Notes: a model not told the origin generated them from the sequence alone. A DNA stretch of 13,364 nucleotides from Candidatus Merdenecus merdavium (GCA_018715425.1 DVLR01000171.1:1-13364), one strand, 5' to 3'. Counted from the stretch's first letter, positions 1 to 7,578 are shown. Program-made: numbers and translations.

Positions 1-2
1 CT

Positions 3-719
3 ATGTATCAATGGATCATCAATTTATTAGGGCTGATTTATCCAAGGCGCTGCCCTATCTGTCATCAGATTGTAAAAGATAAAGGAAAGTTGATTTGCAT
101 AGAATGCAGAAAGGAAGTACATGACTTAAAAGAGCCATTCTGTAAGAAATGTGGTAAACCCATATCAGATTTTGAAAAAGAGTACTGTAATGGATGTAAA
201 AATCAAAGTCATTCTTTCAATCGCGGTTGGGCATGCTTTCATTATAGTAAAAAAATGAAGGAATCCATGTATTACTTTAAGTATAAAGGGCGTAGGGAGT
301 ACGCAAACTTCTATGTATCGGAACTGATACCTAAGATCTTGCCATATATAGAAAAGCTGGAACCTCAGGTAGTTGTTCCAGTGCCCATTCATAAAAAAAG
401 AATGGATCAAAGAGGGTATAATCAGGCTTATCTCATTGCAAAAAGAGTTTCTAAGGCTCTTCACATTCCAAGCAATCAAAAGTTAGTAACTAGAGTAGAA
501 AATACAAAAGCATTAAAGGAGCTTGATAGAAGACAAAGAAAGGCAAGTCTTCGTCATGCTTTTCAAGTGATAGAAGGAGCAGGTGGATATGAACGCATAC
601 TACTAGTAGACGATATTTATACTACAGGCAGTACTATGGATGCCATCTCTTATCTTTTGAAAAAACAAGGTGTGAAGGAAGTGTATTTTGTCGTAATTTG
701 TACAAGTTATGATTATTAG
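3..719 (+). CDS. comFC: ComFC-type phosphoribosyltransferase-like protein
   Basis: This 238-residue protein has the full ComFC/GntX layout. The N-terminal zinc-binding part has paired cysteines (C17/C20, C32/C35, C47/C50, C62/C65). A PVPIHKKR...QRGYNQA stretch follows at about 126-142, typical of the family. The C-terminal phosphoribosyltransferase fold carries the PRPP-loop motif ILLVDDIYTTGST at 199-211. Family knowledge: ComFC is a cytoplasmic protein needed for DNA uptake in naturally competent Firmicutes and is widely kept in species not known to be competent; its exact reaction is unsettled. The start sits two bases from the window edge, so its ribosome site and upstream partners cannot be seen. 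The length matches the family. The downstream operon has its own promoter, so co-transcription with it is not required. Confidence 0.93.
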   Translation: MYQWIINLLGLIYPRRCPICHQIVKDKGKLICIECRKEVHDLKEPFCKKCGKPISDFEKEYCNGCKNQSHSFNRGWACFHYSKKMKESMYYFKYKGRREYANFYVSELIPKILPYIEKLEPQVVVPVPIHKKRMDQRGYNQAYLIAKRVSKALHIPSNQKLVTRVENTKALKELDRRQRKASLRHAFQVIEGAGGYERILLVDDIYTTGSTMDAISYLLKKQGVKEVYFVVICTSYDY

Positions 720-730
720 TTTTTTCAGTA

Positions 731-753
731 AAGAAATCTTATGCTTATTTCTT
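731..753 (+). terminator. Weak possible terminator after comFC
   Basis: AAGAAAT at 731-737 pairs with ATTTCTT at 747-753 around a 9-nt loop, shortly after the comFC stop. The stem is AT-rich and there is only a short pyrimidine tract after it, so this is a weak candidate. A T run also lies before the stem at 719-725. Confidence 0.25.
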
Positions 754-761
754 CCCTCGTC

Positions 762-790
762 TTTTCATCTATAACTATCTATGATATAAT
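762..790 (+). promoter_or_regulatory. SigA-type promoter of the cdaA operon
   Basis: TTTTCA at 762-767 is followed by a 17-nt spacer and a perfect TATAAT at 785-790. A TG one base before the -10 box (782-783) gives an extended -10. It is the only good promoter before the gene starting at 830 and would give a leader of about 33 nt. Confidence 0.7.
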
Positions 791-829
791 GAGAATCATA
801 TTTGGAAAGAATAAATGAAGGAGTTATTT

Positions 830-1270
830 ATGATAAATGAAGAACGTTTAAAGTTAATGATTAAATTAGCTGCCTTTGAATCCAAATCAGGAAAAGAAGC
901 TCTCAAAACCAGCAAGTACTTTAGAAAGGATTATGTAGGTTATCAAATGTTAAAAACAGGAATTGCTGTTACAGTAGCCTACCTCATACTAATTGGTCTG
1001 TGGTTTGTGTATCATATGGATTTTATAATAGATCATATTTATCAATTTGATTATAAAAAATTCGCCCAGCAGCTGATCATTCCTTATGTGATTCTCATGG
1101 TTTTATATTTAATAATTTCTTATATACTATATAGTTATCGTTATACCAAATCAGTAAAAAAATTAAAACTATATAGCAAAGACTTAAGGAAATTAGAACG
1201 GCTTACCAGTGATTTAGAAAAAAAGAGACGAATGAAGCAAAGCAAAGTGGGAGGAGAGCAAGATGACTAA
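830..1270 (+). CDS. Unrecognised two-helix membrane protein, first gene of the cdaA operon
   Basis: No known family is recognised. From the ATG at 830 the protein has 146 residues. A basic N-terminal region of about 45 residues precedes two hydrophobic segments (roughly residues 46-63 and 79-101). A highly charged C-terminal tail rich in K, R and E follows, likely helical or coiled-coil and cytoplasmic. An in-frame ATG exists at 815, but it overlaps the ribosome site AAGGAG (818-823), which is spaced 6 nt from the ATG at 830, so 830 is chosen. The gene overlaps the next one by 8 bases, which implies translational coupling. Its place ahead of cdaA and cdaR suggests a membrane or envelope role linked to c-di-AMP, but that is inference. 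Confidence 0.8.
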   Translation: MINEERLKLMIKLAAFESKSGKEALKTSKYFRKDYVGYQMLKTGIAVTVAYLILIGLWFVYHMDFIIDHIYQFDYKKFAQQLIIPYVILMVLYLIISYILYSYRYTKSVKKLKLYSKDLRKLERLTSDLEKKRRMKQSKVGGEQDD

Positions 1271-2342
1271 ACTACTGGAAATAAAAGAGTGGTTAAAAGG
1301 TTTCTTTGAAAAGTATGATGTATACGCGGTACCGATTCTTAAGTTCCTTCTAGCATTGATTACATTTATTACAATTAATACAACTCTTGGGTTTATGAGT
1401 ACATTAAAAAGTCCCATTATCGTAATCATACTGTCTCTTTTTTGCTCCATCTTACCCATCACCATGACCATCATATTTGCAGCTTTATTTTTGATTGCTC
1501 ACTTTTATGCTGTATCTATAGAAGTTGCTATTATTGGAATCATACTGATGATATTAATGATGCTTTTGTATTTTAGGTTCAATACGAAGGATAGTTACAT
1601 TTTGATTCTGACTCCATTTACCTATATCATTCATCTGCCTGTATTGGCGCCTATAGTTGTAGGGTTGATTGGTAATCCTTTATCTGCTATTGCAGTAGGG
1701 TGTGGTGTCGTTCTCTATTATTTTATTATATTTGTAAAAGATAAAGCAGCATATATTAGTGGACAAAGTACCGATAATATGATTCAAAAAATCAATTATT
1801 TGGTGGATGGATTAATAAAAAATAAGGCGATGATGATGACTTTAGTGGCATTTACAGCAGTGATTTTACTCATGTATTTTATTAGAAAATTATCTAAAGA
1901 TTACTCATGGTCCATTGCCATAGGAGTAGGAGCACTGACGTATATCTTTATTATGTTAATCGGTGATTTCTTTTTAGACGTACCAAATAATATTTTGGCA
2001 TTACTGGTTAGTACCATGATATCATCGGGAATTGCAATCATCTTACAATTTTTTATGTTTAGTGTGGATTATACAAGAACAGAATACGTTCAGTTTGAAG
2101 ATGATGAATACTATTATTACGTTAAAGCCGTACCAAAAATCAGTATCGCTAAACCAAGTTTTCGGGTACAAAGAATCAATCCTCAAAAGAAGAAGAGAAA
2201 TACCACATCTCGAACAAGCAATAAAGAACGGGAGAAGATATTGGAAGAGTTTGATCATGTAAATGAAAAGGTAAATGAAAATCAATATGAAGAGCCTTAT
2301 GATTATGAAGAACCTTATGATAATGATGACGATAAAGAGTAA
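1263..2342 (+). CDS. Unrecognised polytopic membrane protein in the cdaA operon
   Basis: This 359-residue integral membrane protein has about eight or nine hydrophobic segments between residues 24 and 265, broken by a polar stretch at about 158-187. A soluble acidic and basic C-terminal tail follows (about 268-359). The tail begins with an acidic, tyrosine-rich patch (QFEDDEYYYYVKAVPK, about 277-292), continues through a lysine/arginine cluster and ends with repeated EEPYD motifs. The ribosome site AGGAG at 1252-1256 supports the ATG at 1263, inside the preceding gene. I do not recognise a transporter or enzyme signature. The tail looks like a protein-interaction segment. It lies 37 bases before cdaA in the same operon, so a partnership with the cyclase or its regulator is possible but unproven. 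Confidence 0.8.
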   Translation: MTKLLEIKEWLKGFFEKYDVYAVPILKFLLALITFITINTTLGFMSTLKSPIIVIILSLFCSILPITMTIIFAALFLIAHFYAVSIEVAIIGIILMILMMLLYFRFNTKDSYILILTPFTYIIHLPVLAPIVVGLIGNPLSAIAVGCGVVLYYFIIFVKDKAAYISGQSTDNMIQKINYLVDGLIKNKAMMMTLVAFTAVILLMYFIRKLSKDYSWSIAIGVGALTYIFIMLIGDFFLDVPNNILALLVSTMISSGIAIILQFFMFSVDYTRTEYVQFEDDEYYYYVKAVPKISIAKPSFRVQRINPQKKKRNTTSRTSNKEREKILEEFDHVNEKVNENQYEEPYDYEEPYDNDDDKE

Positions 2343-2379
2343 AAAAGATTTGTTAGGAAACAAGAAGGGATGTGGGTAG

Positions 2380-3252
2380 ATGGATTTTTTAACAGGTTTT
2401 GACTTTAATATATTAAATCTACCATATAAGATCAGCCTAATCGATATTGTAGAGATCCTGATTATTTGGTTTTTAATGTATCGGATCATGAACTGGATTA
2501 AGAGGACCAGGGCATGGGCTTTGTTAAAGGGAATATTGGTGATGTTGCTTTTTATATTAATTGCAGCCATCTTCCGCATGAATACCATTTTATGGATTGT
2601 TCAAAATTCTGCACCAGTAGCCATTACAGTAGGTGCTATTGTATTTCAACCAGAAATCCGTAAAGCGTTAGAACAATTAGGAGAAAAAAAGTTTTTCACC
2701 TCGATCTTTCCATTTGAGTCAAAAGATGACCAATATCAATTTAGCGATAAAGCTTTATCTGAAATTGTCAAAGCATCTTTTGAGATGGGAAAAGTAAAAA
2801 CTGGTGCATTAATCGTGATTGAAAATAATATTTTATTAACAGAATATGAAAAGACGGGGATTGAAATAGATTCCATGGTATCCAGTCAGTTACTCATTAA
2901 TATATTTGAGCATAACACACCTCTTCACGATGGAGCTGTTATTATTAGTGGCGATAGAATCAAGGCAGCAACTTGTTATCTTCCATTGTCAGATAGTATG
3001 CTGCTAAGCAAGGAGCTAGGAACAAGACATAGAGCTGCTGTTGGTATTAGCGAAGTTTCAGATTCTATTACCATTGTTGTTTCGGAAGAAACAGGCAAAG
3101 TATCAGTGGCCTCTAAAGGGACATTGACCAGAGATGTGACACCAGAAGTCTTAAGCATGAAATTGGCTTTAGCCCAGAATAAGATGGCTGATCAGAAGCG
3201 ATTTAAGAGAAAGAAAGGAAAGCAAAAAGATGAAAGTAAAGATCAAACATAA
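2380..3252 (+). CDS. cdaA: Membrane-bound diadenylate cyclase CdaA (c-di-AMP synthase)
   Basis: CdaA condenses two ATP molecules into cyclic di-AMP, a second messenger controlling potassium and osmolyte transport and wall homeostasis in Firmicutes. The 290 residues show three N-terminal membrane helices (about 20-37, 46-65, 68-89). The DAC domain follows, with GALIVI at 142-147, the catalytic DGA motif at D184-G185-A186 and the RHR motif at R216-H217-R218. SEE at 235-237 belongs to the same conserved core. The length is slightly above the usual value of about 270 because of a lysine-rich C-terminal tail, part of which lies over the start of cdaR. The ribosome site GAAGGGA (2364-2370) serves the ATG at 2380. 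All catalytic motifs are intact, so activity is expected. Confidence 0.97.
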   Translation: MDFLTGFDFNILNLPYKISLIDIVEILIIWFLMYRIMNWIKRTRAWALLKGILVMLLFILIAAIFRMNTILWIVQNSAPVAITVGAIVFQPEIRKALEQLGEKKFFTSIFPFESKDDQYQFSDKALSEIVKASFEMGKVKTGALIVIENNILLTEYEKTGIEIDSMVSSQLLINIFEHNTPLHDGAVIISGDRIKAATCYLPLSDSMLLSKELGTRHRAAVGISEVSDSITIVVSEETGKVSVASKGTLTRDVTPEVLSMKLALAQNKMADQKRFKRKKGKQKDESKDQT

Positions 3253-4546
3253 TATTGGCCTTAAAATACTTTCTCTAGTAGTATCTGCTTTTTTATGGCT
3301 GATTATTATTAACGTCAGTGATCCAATTATGACAAATGAGGAAATTGGAGAATATAAGGTTCAAAATATCAATGAAGATATATTAACAGATAATGATAAG
3401 GATTATTCCGTTTTAGAAGGTGCAAAAGTAAAAGTGTTAGTCACTGCGAGACGTTCTTATACAGATAAATTAAAGAAATCAGGGTTTAATGTTACCGCTG
3501 ATATGTACAATATGTTACAAGGAAAAGATGGAGAAGTAAGCACGGTACCAATCGTAGCAGAACCTAAAAGTTATAGTCGGGAAATAGATCCTAAGTTTAT
3601 TACCGTAGTTCCTAATACACAGAAAATCAGCATTCAAAATGTGATTAGTAATGATTATGTTATTGAGCCAAAGTTTGAAAATAAACCGGCAGAAGGTTTT
3701 GATGTAAATCCGTCACCTGTATTTAAACCTTCTAAGGTTACGATTACTGGGCCAGAGCAAATCATCAACACAATAGATAAGGTTAAAATCCGATTAAACA
3801 TAAAAGGCTTATCTGAAGATCGAGAAATTAATAATGAAGCTTACGTATTATATGATAAAGATGGAAAAGAGTTAGGTTACGAAGATACTCAGAAACTATC
3901 GTTCTCACCAGAAAATAGAACGGTAAAGGCTCTCATCGAAGCCTGGAAGGTAGAGGAAGGTTTTACTTTGACTCCTGAAATAGAAGGACAGCCAGCGGAT
4001 GGTTATACCTTTACAGGGTACGAGATCTTCCCAGATCCTAAGACGGTTCGTTTCTCGGGATCAGAGGAAGCTTTGGCACGGTTCGAAGAGGATGGACGAG
4101 AAATCAAGGCATCAAATAAAGTCAAGATATACGGTATGGACGATACCTCGGATATGGTAGTAGATATTAAAGCAGACTTAGCTGAATATGGATTGAAGCT
4201 TGAAAATGACGTTAGCACCACTTTTTCTGTAACCGTTAAAATAGAAAAGAATATAAGCAAGACCTTAGAGATTCCTGTAAGCTCTATCGTGGTAAATGGA
4301 AAAGCGGAAGACTTGGACATCTCCTATAAAGATGTATCAACATTATCCATACCGATTAAAGGCTCTAAATCAGCCGTAGATGCTATTACAAATGATACCA
4401 TAACGGTATCCTTAGATCTTACAGATAAGAGGGCGGGGACATATGTCATAACGCCTACGGTAACAGGTCTAAGTGACGATATAGTAAAAACATTAGATCC
4501 AATTACTATTGATCTAGTTCATCCAGGGGAATTAGAAGGAAGTTAG
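3230..4546 (+). CDS. cdaR: CdaR (YbbR-domain) regulator of CdaA
   Basis: CdaR is a membrane-anchored extracytoplasmic protein that binds and modulates CdaA. The 438 residues contain one N-terminal membrane anchor (about 11-28) followed by what look like four successive YbbR beta-domains (about 34-130, 134-234, 235-336, 338-430), each ending in a hydrophobic V/I-K-I-like strand. The gene overlaps cdaA by 23 bases, has a ribosome site AAAGGAA at 3214-3220, and is clearly translationally coupled. In many Bacilli glmM follows cdaR; here it does not, and an HPr gene comes next with its own promoter. How CdaR acts on CdaA (activation or inhibition) differs between reports and cannot be read from the sequence. 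Confidence 0.95.
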   Translation: MKVKIKHNIGLKILSLVVSAFLWLIIINVSDPIMTNEEIGEYKVQNINEDILTDNDKDYSVLEGAKVKVLVTARRSYTDKLKKSGFNVTADMYNMLQGKDGEVSTVPIVAEPKSYSREIDPKFITVVPNTQKISIQNVISNDYVIEPKFENKPAEGFDVNPSPVFKPSKVTITGPEQIINTIDKVKIRLNIKGLSEDREINNEAYVLYDKDGKELGYEDTQKLSFSPENRTVKALIEAWKVEEGFTLTPEIEGQPADGYTFTGYEIFPDPKTVRFSGSEEALARFEEDGREIKASNKVKIYGMDDTSDMVVDIKADLAEYGLKLENDVSTTFSVTVKIEKNISKTLEIPVSSIVVNGKAEDLDISYKDVSTLSIPIKGSKSAVDAITNDTITVSLDLTDKRAGTYVITPTVTGLSDDIVKTLDPITIDLVHPGELEGS

Positions 4547-4561
4547 AGATCCATAGGAACC

Positions 4562-4590
4562 TTGAGAATACAAGGAATAAATGTTATAGT
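4562..4590 (+). promoter_or_regulatory. SigA-type promoter of the HPr gene
   Basis: TTGAGA at 4562-4567, a 17-nt spacer and TATAGT at 4585-4590, preceded by a TGT extended -10. It lies in the 89-base gap after cdaR and would give a leader of about 40 nt for the HPr gene. Read-through from the cdaA operon is also possible because no terminator is seen between 4547 and 4635. Confidence 0.65.
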
Positions 4591-4635
4591 ATAAAAGATA
4601 GAACAGGACGATAAGGGGATATTGGAGGAACGAAC

Positions 4636-4899
4636 ATGGTAAGTCAAAAAGTGACGATTAAAAATCCAACAGGGTTGCATTTAAGACCTGCAGGAATCCT
4701 TTGTAAAGAGGCGATGCAATTTAAGTCCTTAATCACATTTACCTTTAAGGGATATACTGCTAATGCTAAAAGCGTATTAAGTGTTTTAGGAGCATGTGTA
4801 AAGTGCGGAGACGAAGTAGAGTTTGTATGTGAAGGCGAAGATGAGGAATTGGCATTAGATACTTTGATCAAAGCCATTGAGGACGGTTTGGGTGAATAG
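4636..4899 (+). CDS. ptsH: HPr phosphocarrier protein
   Basis: HPr is the small cytoplasmic phosphocarrier of the sugar phosphotransferase system, passing phosphate from Enzyme I to the sugar-specific EIIA domains. The 87-residue length is typical. The active-site segment GLHLRPAG contains His15 and Arg17. The regulatory site Ser46, target of HPr kinase in Firmicutes, lies in NAKSVLSVLG. With both sites present it looks like a true HPr rather than a Crh-type protein, which lacks His15. The ribosome site GGAGG (4624-4628) is strong. The gene stands alone without ptsI, so Enzyme I must be elsewhere. A role beyond sugar uptake, such as catabolite repression through HPr-Ser-P, is possible. It could be one of several HPr paralogues in the genome. 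Confidence 0.93.
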   Translation: MVSQKVTIKNPTGLHLRPAGILCKEAMQFKSLITFTFKGYTANAKSVLSVLGACVKCGDEVEFVCEGEDEELALDTLIKAIEDGLGE

Positions 4900-4902
4900 A
4901 AA

Positions 4903-5214
4903 ATGATAGATAGGGATGTGTACCCAGTGCATATCCCTTATATCATGGGAATGAGGTACTATATGATATTGGTTTACATATGTCCATCTTGTAAATCTGT
5001 TCGAATTGCATCAAGAAGAAAAGCAGTAGAATGTTTGAAATGCGATGAAAAGATGATACTAAGTGATTTAACATTTATGGAATGGTCAGAAATGACGTTA
5101 GAAGAGCGAGAAGCTTATGGACCAGCTTGGTATAAAAAAGAATTAGATAGACAAAATAGATGGAAAGCCAAACAAGCAAAAATAAAAAGAAATAAAAGCG
5201 AAAAAAAGGATTAA
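4903..5214 (+). CDS. Small zinc-ribbon protein of unknown function
   Basis: No named family is recognised. The protein carries two CxxC-type pairs (CPSC and CLKC) about 16 residues apart, forming a likely zinc ribbon. An acidic helical segment (EWSEMTLEEREAY) and a very basic C-terminus rich in K and R follow. Two starts are possible. The ATG at 4903 gives 103 residues and has only a weak GGTGA upstream. The ATG at 4963 gives 83 residues starting just before the ribbon and has GAGG at 4953-4956 with ideal 6-nt spacing; I think the shorter form is at least as likely. It follows HPr by 3 bases (or 63), shares its transcript and is followed directly by a terminator. The basic tail suggests nucleic-acid or ribosome contact, but this is inference. 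Confidence 0.7.
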   Translation: MIDRDVYPVHIPYIMGMRYYMILVYICPSCKSVRIASRRKAVECLKCDEKMILSDLTFMEWSEMTLEEREAYGPAWYKKELDRQNRWKAKQAKIKRNKSEKKD

Positions 5215-5255
5215 AAAACAGGGATAACTCAATAGATGAGAAGATCCCTGTTTTT
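5214..5255 (+). terminator. Strong bidirectional intrinsic terminator
   Basis: A perfect 12-bp stem (5214-5225 with 5244-5255, core CAGGGAT/ATCCCTG) is flanked by A5 and T5 runs that are part of the stem. An inner CTCA/TGAG pair (5228-5231 with 5237-5240) extends the fold. It begins in the stop codon of the zinc-ribbon gene. The A and T runs on both sides let it stop transcripts from the left block and from the converging L,D-transpeptidase gene ending at 5302. Confidence 0.88.
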
Positions 5256-5301
5256 ATTTAGCTTATATGATGTTGTTTAATACTGCGATTCCTTAACACG
5301 A

Positions 5302-7440
5302 CTATCTATGAGCTGGGTCTGTTGGATCCCAAGTTTGAGACATAGGAATCTTTTGAGCAGTAGGTTTTCCTAAAGGTCCAGGACTAGATGCATCATCATA
5401 GATGACAACTTTAGTTCCTAAAGGCATATAATCGTATAACCATTTAGCGTCTGCAACAGTTAAACGAATACATCCTGCAGATGCTGCAGTTCCCAACTGG
5501 TTGTAGTAGCCAGGATACAAAGATGTGGTGTCTGGTCTTTTAGAAGGCACAGAGTGGAATAAAATATCACTTGTAATGTGTTGACAATATTGCCCATAAG
5601 TAGGGCCGTTTAATTCGTGGTAGCGTAGCTTCGTCTTCGTTGTGAAAGTTCCTACAGGAGTTGCTCCATTTCTACCTACGGAACATACGATGGCCTTAAT
5701 GGGCTCACCATCGCCGTAAACAGTAATGGTATTATAGGAACGATTTACGCGGATTTCAAAACTTCTATAATCGGCAATATTACTTCTATATCCACCAGAA
5801 GAACCAAAGTTATATGATTTTCCTCCAATAACGTGGACACCAGTATACATTGCACCAGAAGATGGGTCCAAGTAGTATTTAATAAGACCCTGATTTAACC
5901 AGCCAGTATGCATGCCTCCATTACTGTTTAAGTAATACCAGGTGTTGCCAAGCTTTAACCAACCAGTGCGCATAGCACCACTACCATCCAAGTAATACCA
6001 GGTTCCGTTAATGATATTCCAACCTGTGACCATATTTCCAGAGTTTGGATTTAGATAATACCAGGTGTTGCCAAGCTTTAACCAACCAGTATGCATAGCA
6101 CCACTACCATTTAGATAGTACCAAGTACCACCTATTTGAAGCCAGCCAGTATACATAGCACCGCTGCCATCAAAGAAGTACCAAGTTCCGTTAACGGCAC
6201 CCCAACCAGTTTGCATAGCACCACTAGGATTTAGGTAATACCAAGTACCACCTTTGTAGAGCCAACCAGTATGCATAGCACCACTACCATTTAGATAGTA
6301 CCAAGTACCACCTATTTGAAGCCAGCCAGTATGCATAGCACCACTGCCATTAAAGAAGTACCAAGTTCCGTTAACGGCACCCCAACCGGTTTGCATAGCG
6401 CCACTAGGATTTAGGTAATACCAAGTACCACCTTTGTAGAGCCAGCCAGTTTGCATAGCACCACTAGCATTTGCATAATACCAAGTTCCCTTTGCTTGAA
6501 ACCAACCAGTTTGCATAGCACCAGTGGAATTAAAATAGTACCAAGCACCATTTACCACAGCCCAGTCAGTAGCCATTTTGCCTGATACTGGATTTAGGTA
6601 GTACCAAGTACCACCTATTTGAAGCCAGCCAGTTTGCATAGCACCACTGGAATTTGCATAATACCATGTTCCCTCTACTTGGAACCAACCAGTTTGCATA
6701 GCACCAGTGGAATTAAAATAGTACCAAGCACCATTTACCATAGCCCAGCCAGTAGTCATTTCTCCAGTATGATTATTTAAATAATACCAAGTGTTGCCAG
6801 ACTGTAGCCAACCAGTTTTTAATTTTCCGTTTTCGGTTGCATAATAGCGTTTGTTATGAAGGGTTGCCCATTGGTTATGAGCCATTTTTCCATCCTCTAA
6901 AAGGAGATACCATGAACCTCCATCAGAGAGGAGTTCTTGTGATTTCATAATGCCATTTTCAGCGAAATAATACCAATCTGCATCCATCTGTTTCCAGCCT
7001 GTTGCAGCAATACCATTTTCATCTAAATAGTATTTATTTCCTTCCATGACAAACCATTTAGAAGTCTGGATAATACCATGTTCATCTGTACAGTAAACAG
7101 CATGATCTACAGTAAAAGTTCCTAATTGTAGTTGGCCCTGTTCATTGAAATAATATTTGTTCTTTTCCAATTCAAACCAGCCAGTTGCATTAGAGCCATC
7201 TTCCTTCCTGTAATAAATGTACTCTTGATGTTCATCTTGATACCACCCCGTATTTACGGGCACATTTTCGTCCGACTCTTGATGATCACTCTCATCTGTT
7301 TCTGGCACATTACTTTCATCAAGGCTTGTGACTTTGGAAACAACTGTTTCAGATGTTGTTTGAGCGTGTACCAAAACAGGTGCACCAAGGGCTAGACAAC
7401 ATGATAAACTAAGAGCGGATACTAGTGTTTTTACTTTCAT
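5302..7440 (-). CDS. Secreted L,D-transpeptidase (YkuD) with about 24 choline-binding-type repeats
   Basis: This 712-residue exported protein likely makes 3-3 crosslinks or other L,D-transpeptidation in peptidoglycan while held on the surface by its repeats. A signal peptide (1-26, ending VHA) is followed by an acidic linker (27-64). About 24 repeats of about 20 residues (65-553; consensus GW, WYYLN, GAMxTGW) precede the YkuD domain (558 to about 683). The catalytic Cys657 and upstream His629 (FHS) are present, as is the Arg of GCIR, but the usual (S/T)HGC reads SAGC, with Ala655 replacing the conserved His. A proline-rich tail ends in DPTDP. The ribosome site AAAAGGAG (7448-7455 on the complement) supports the start. 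The gene lies downstream of licC on the same strand, which favours choline rather than glucan as the repeat ligand. Confidence 0.9.
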   Translation of the reverse strand: MKVKTLVSALSLSCCLALGAPVLVHAQTTSETVVSKVTSLDESNVPETDESDHQESDENVPVNTGWYQDEHQEYIYYRKEDGSNATGWFELEKNKYYFNEQGQLQLGTFTVDHAVYCTDEHGIIQTSKWFVMEGNKYYLDENGIAATGWKQMDADWYYFAENGIMKSQELLSDGGSWYLLLEDGKMAHNQWATLHNKRYYATENGKLKTGWLQSGNTWYYLNNHTGEMTTGWAMVNGAWYYFNSTGAMQTGWFQVEGTWYYANSSGAMQTGWLQIGGTWYYLNPVSGKMATDWAVVNGAWYYFNSTGAMQTGWFQAKGTWYYANASGAMQTGWLYKGGTWYYLNPSGAMQTGWGAVNGTWYFFNGSGAMHTGWLQIGGTWYYLNGSGAMHTGWLYKGGTWYYLNPSGAMQTGWGAVNGTWYFFDGSGAMYTGWLQIGGTWYYLNGSGAMHTGWLKLGNTWYYLNPNSGNMVTGWNIINGTWYYLDGSGAMRTGWLKLGNTWYYLNSNGGMHTGWLNQGLIKYYLDPSSGAMYTGVHVIGGKSYNFGSSGGYRSNIADYRSFEIRVNRSYNTITVYGDGEPIKAIVCSVGRNGATPVGTFTTKTKLRYHELNGPTYGQYCQHITSDILFHSVPSKRPDTTSLYPGYYNQLGTAASAGCIRLTVADAKWLYDYMPLGTKVVIYDDASSPGPLGKPTAQKIPMSQTWDPTDPAHR
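5782..7248 (-). repeat. Choline-binding-type (CW_1) repeat array of the L,D-transpeptidase
   Basis: About 24 tandem units of 60-63 bp encode GW-x-WYY-x-GxMxT repeats at residues 65-553. The first seven and the last are diverged; the centre is highly uniform. Many units follow a three-unit order (xVNGxWYYF, then GWFQ or GWLQ types, then GWLY types), so similarity peaks at 60 residues as well as 20. In known choline-binding modules three repeats make about one turn of the solenoid, which may explain the period. Confidence 0.9.
6121..6480 (-). repeat. 180-bp tandem duplication inside the repeat array
   Basis: Bases 6121-6300 and 6301-6480 align without gaps with 11 differences by my count (about 94% identity), higher than between other triplets of repeats. 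Each half holds three choline-binding-type repeats, so this looks like a recent in-frame duplication or homogenisation that lengthened the protein by 60 residues. Confidence 0.85.
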
Positions 7441-7463
7441 AAATCTACTCCTTTTCTATGTAT

Positions 7464-7494
7464 TCCCCTGAAACACAGTATTTCTTATGGGGGA
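7464..7494 (-). promoter_or_regulatory. Hairpin in the L,D-transpeptidase leader
   Basis: TCCCC (7464-7468) pairs with GGGGA (7490-7494), and GAAA (7470-7473) with TTTC (7481-7484), forming a bulged hairpin just upstream of the ribosome site (7448-7455 on the complement). It may affect translation or RNA stability. There is no following T-run on the minus strand, so it is not a standard terminator. Confidence 0.35.
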
Positions 7495-7578
7495 TTTGTA
7501 AAGCTGTTTCTCATCATTTTCAAAGAAATACTAATTACAATTTACTACATTTTGCCAAGATAATCAAGGCTTTACAAA
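7495..7578. repeat. 10-bp inverted repeat around the L,D-transpeptidase promoter region
   Basis: TTTGTAAAGC at 7495-7504 is the exact reverse complement of GCTTTACAAA at 7569-7578, with 64 bases between. One arm lies just upstream of the candidate -35 box and the other in the candidate leader. It could be a paired operator or chance in an AT-rich gap. Confidence 0.35.
7539..7567 (-). promoter_or_regulatory. Candidate promoter of the L,D-transpeptidase gene
   Basis: On the minus strand TTGATT (7562-7567) is spaced 17 nt from TAAATT (7539-7544). The -10 match is moderate. The gap after licC (7441-7593) has no clear terminator, so the gene may also be read from licC. Confidence 0.3.

Noticed and set aside
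815..829. Upstream ATG at 815 as the start of the first cdaA-operon gene
   Set aside because: The ribosome site AAGGAG overlaps this codon and is ideally spaced for the ATG at 830.
2032..2588. Overlapping frames across the end of the polytopic membrane protein gene and the start of cdaA
   Set aside because: They are shadows of well-supported genes on the plus strand with matching ribosome sites and domain motifs.
5782..7248. Regular repeats of about 60 bp resembling a CRISPR or satellite array
   Set aside because: The repeats are in frame and encode the GW...WYY choline-binding pattern. There are no distinct spacers of constant length and no cas genes.
7363..7440. Lipoprotein signal in the L,D-transpeptidase because of two cysteines at residues 14-15
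   Set aside because: The residues before each cysteine do not fit the lipobox, and a normal signal peptidase site (VHA) follows at residue 26.
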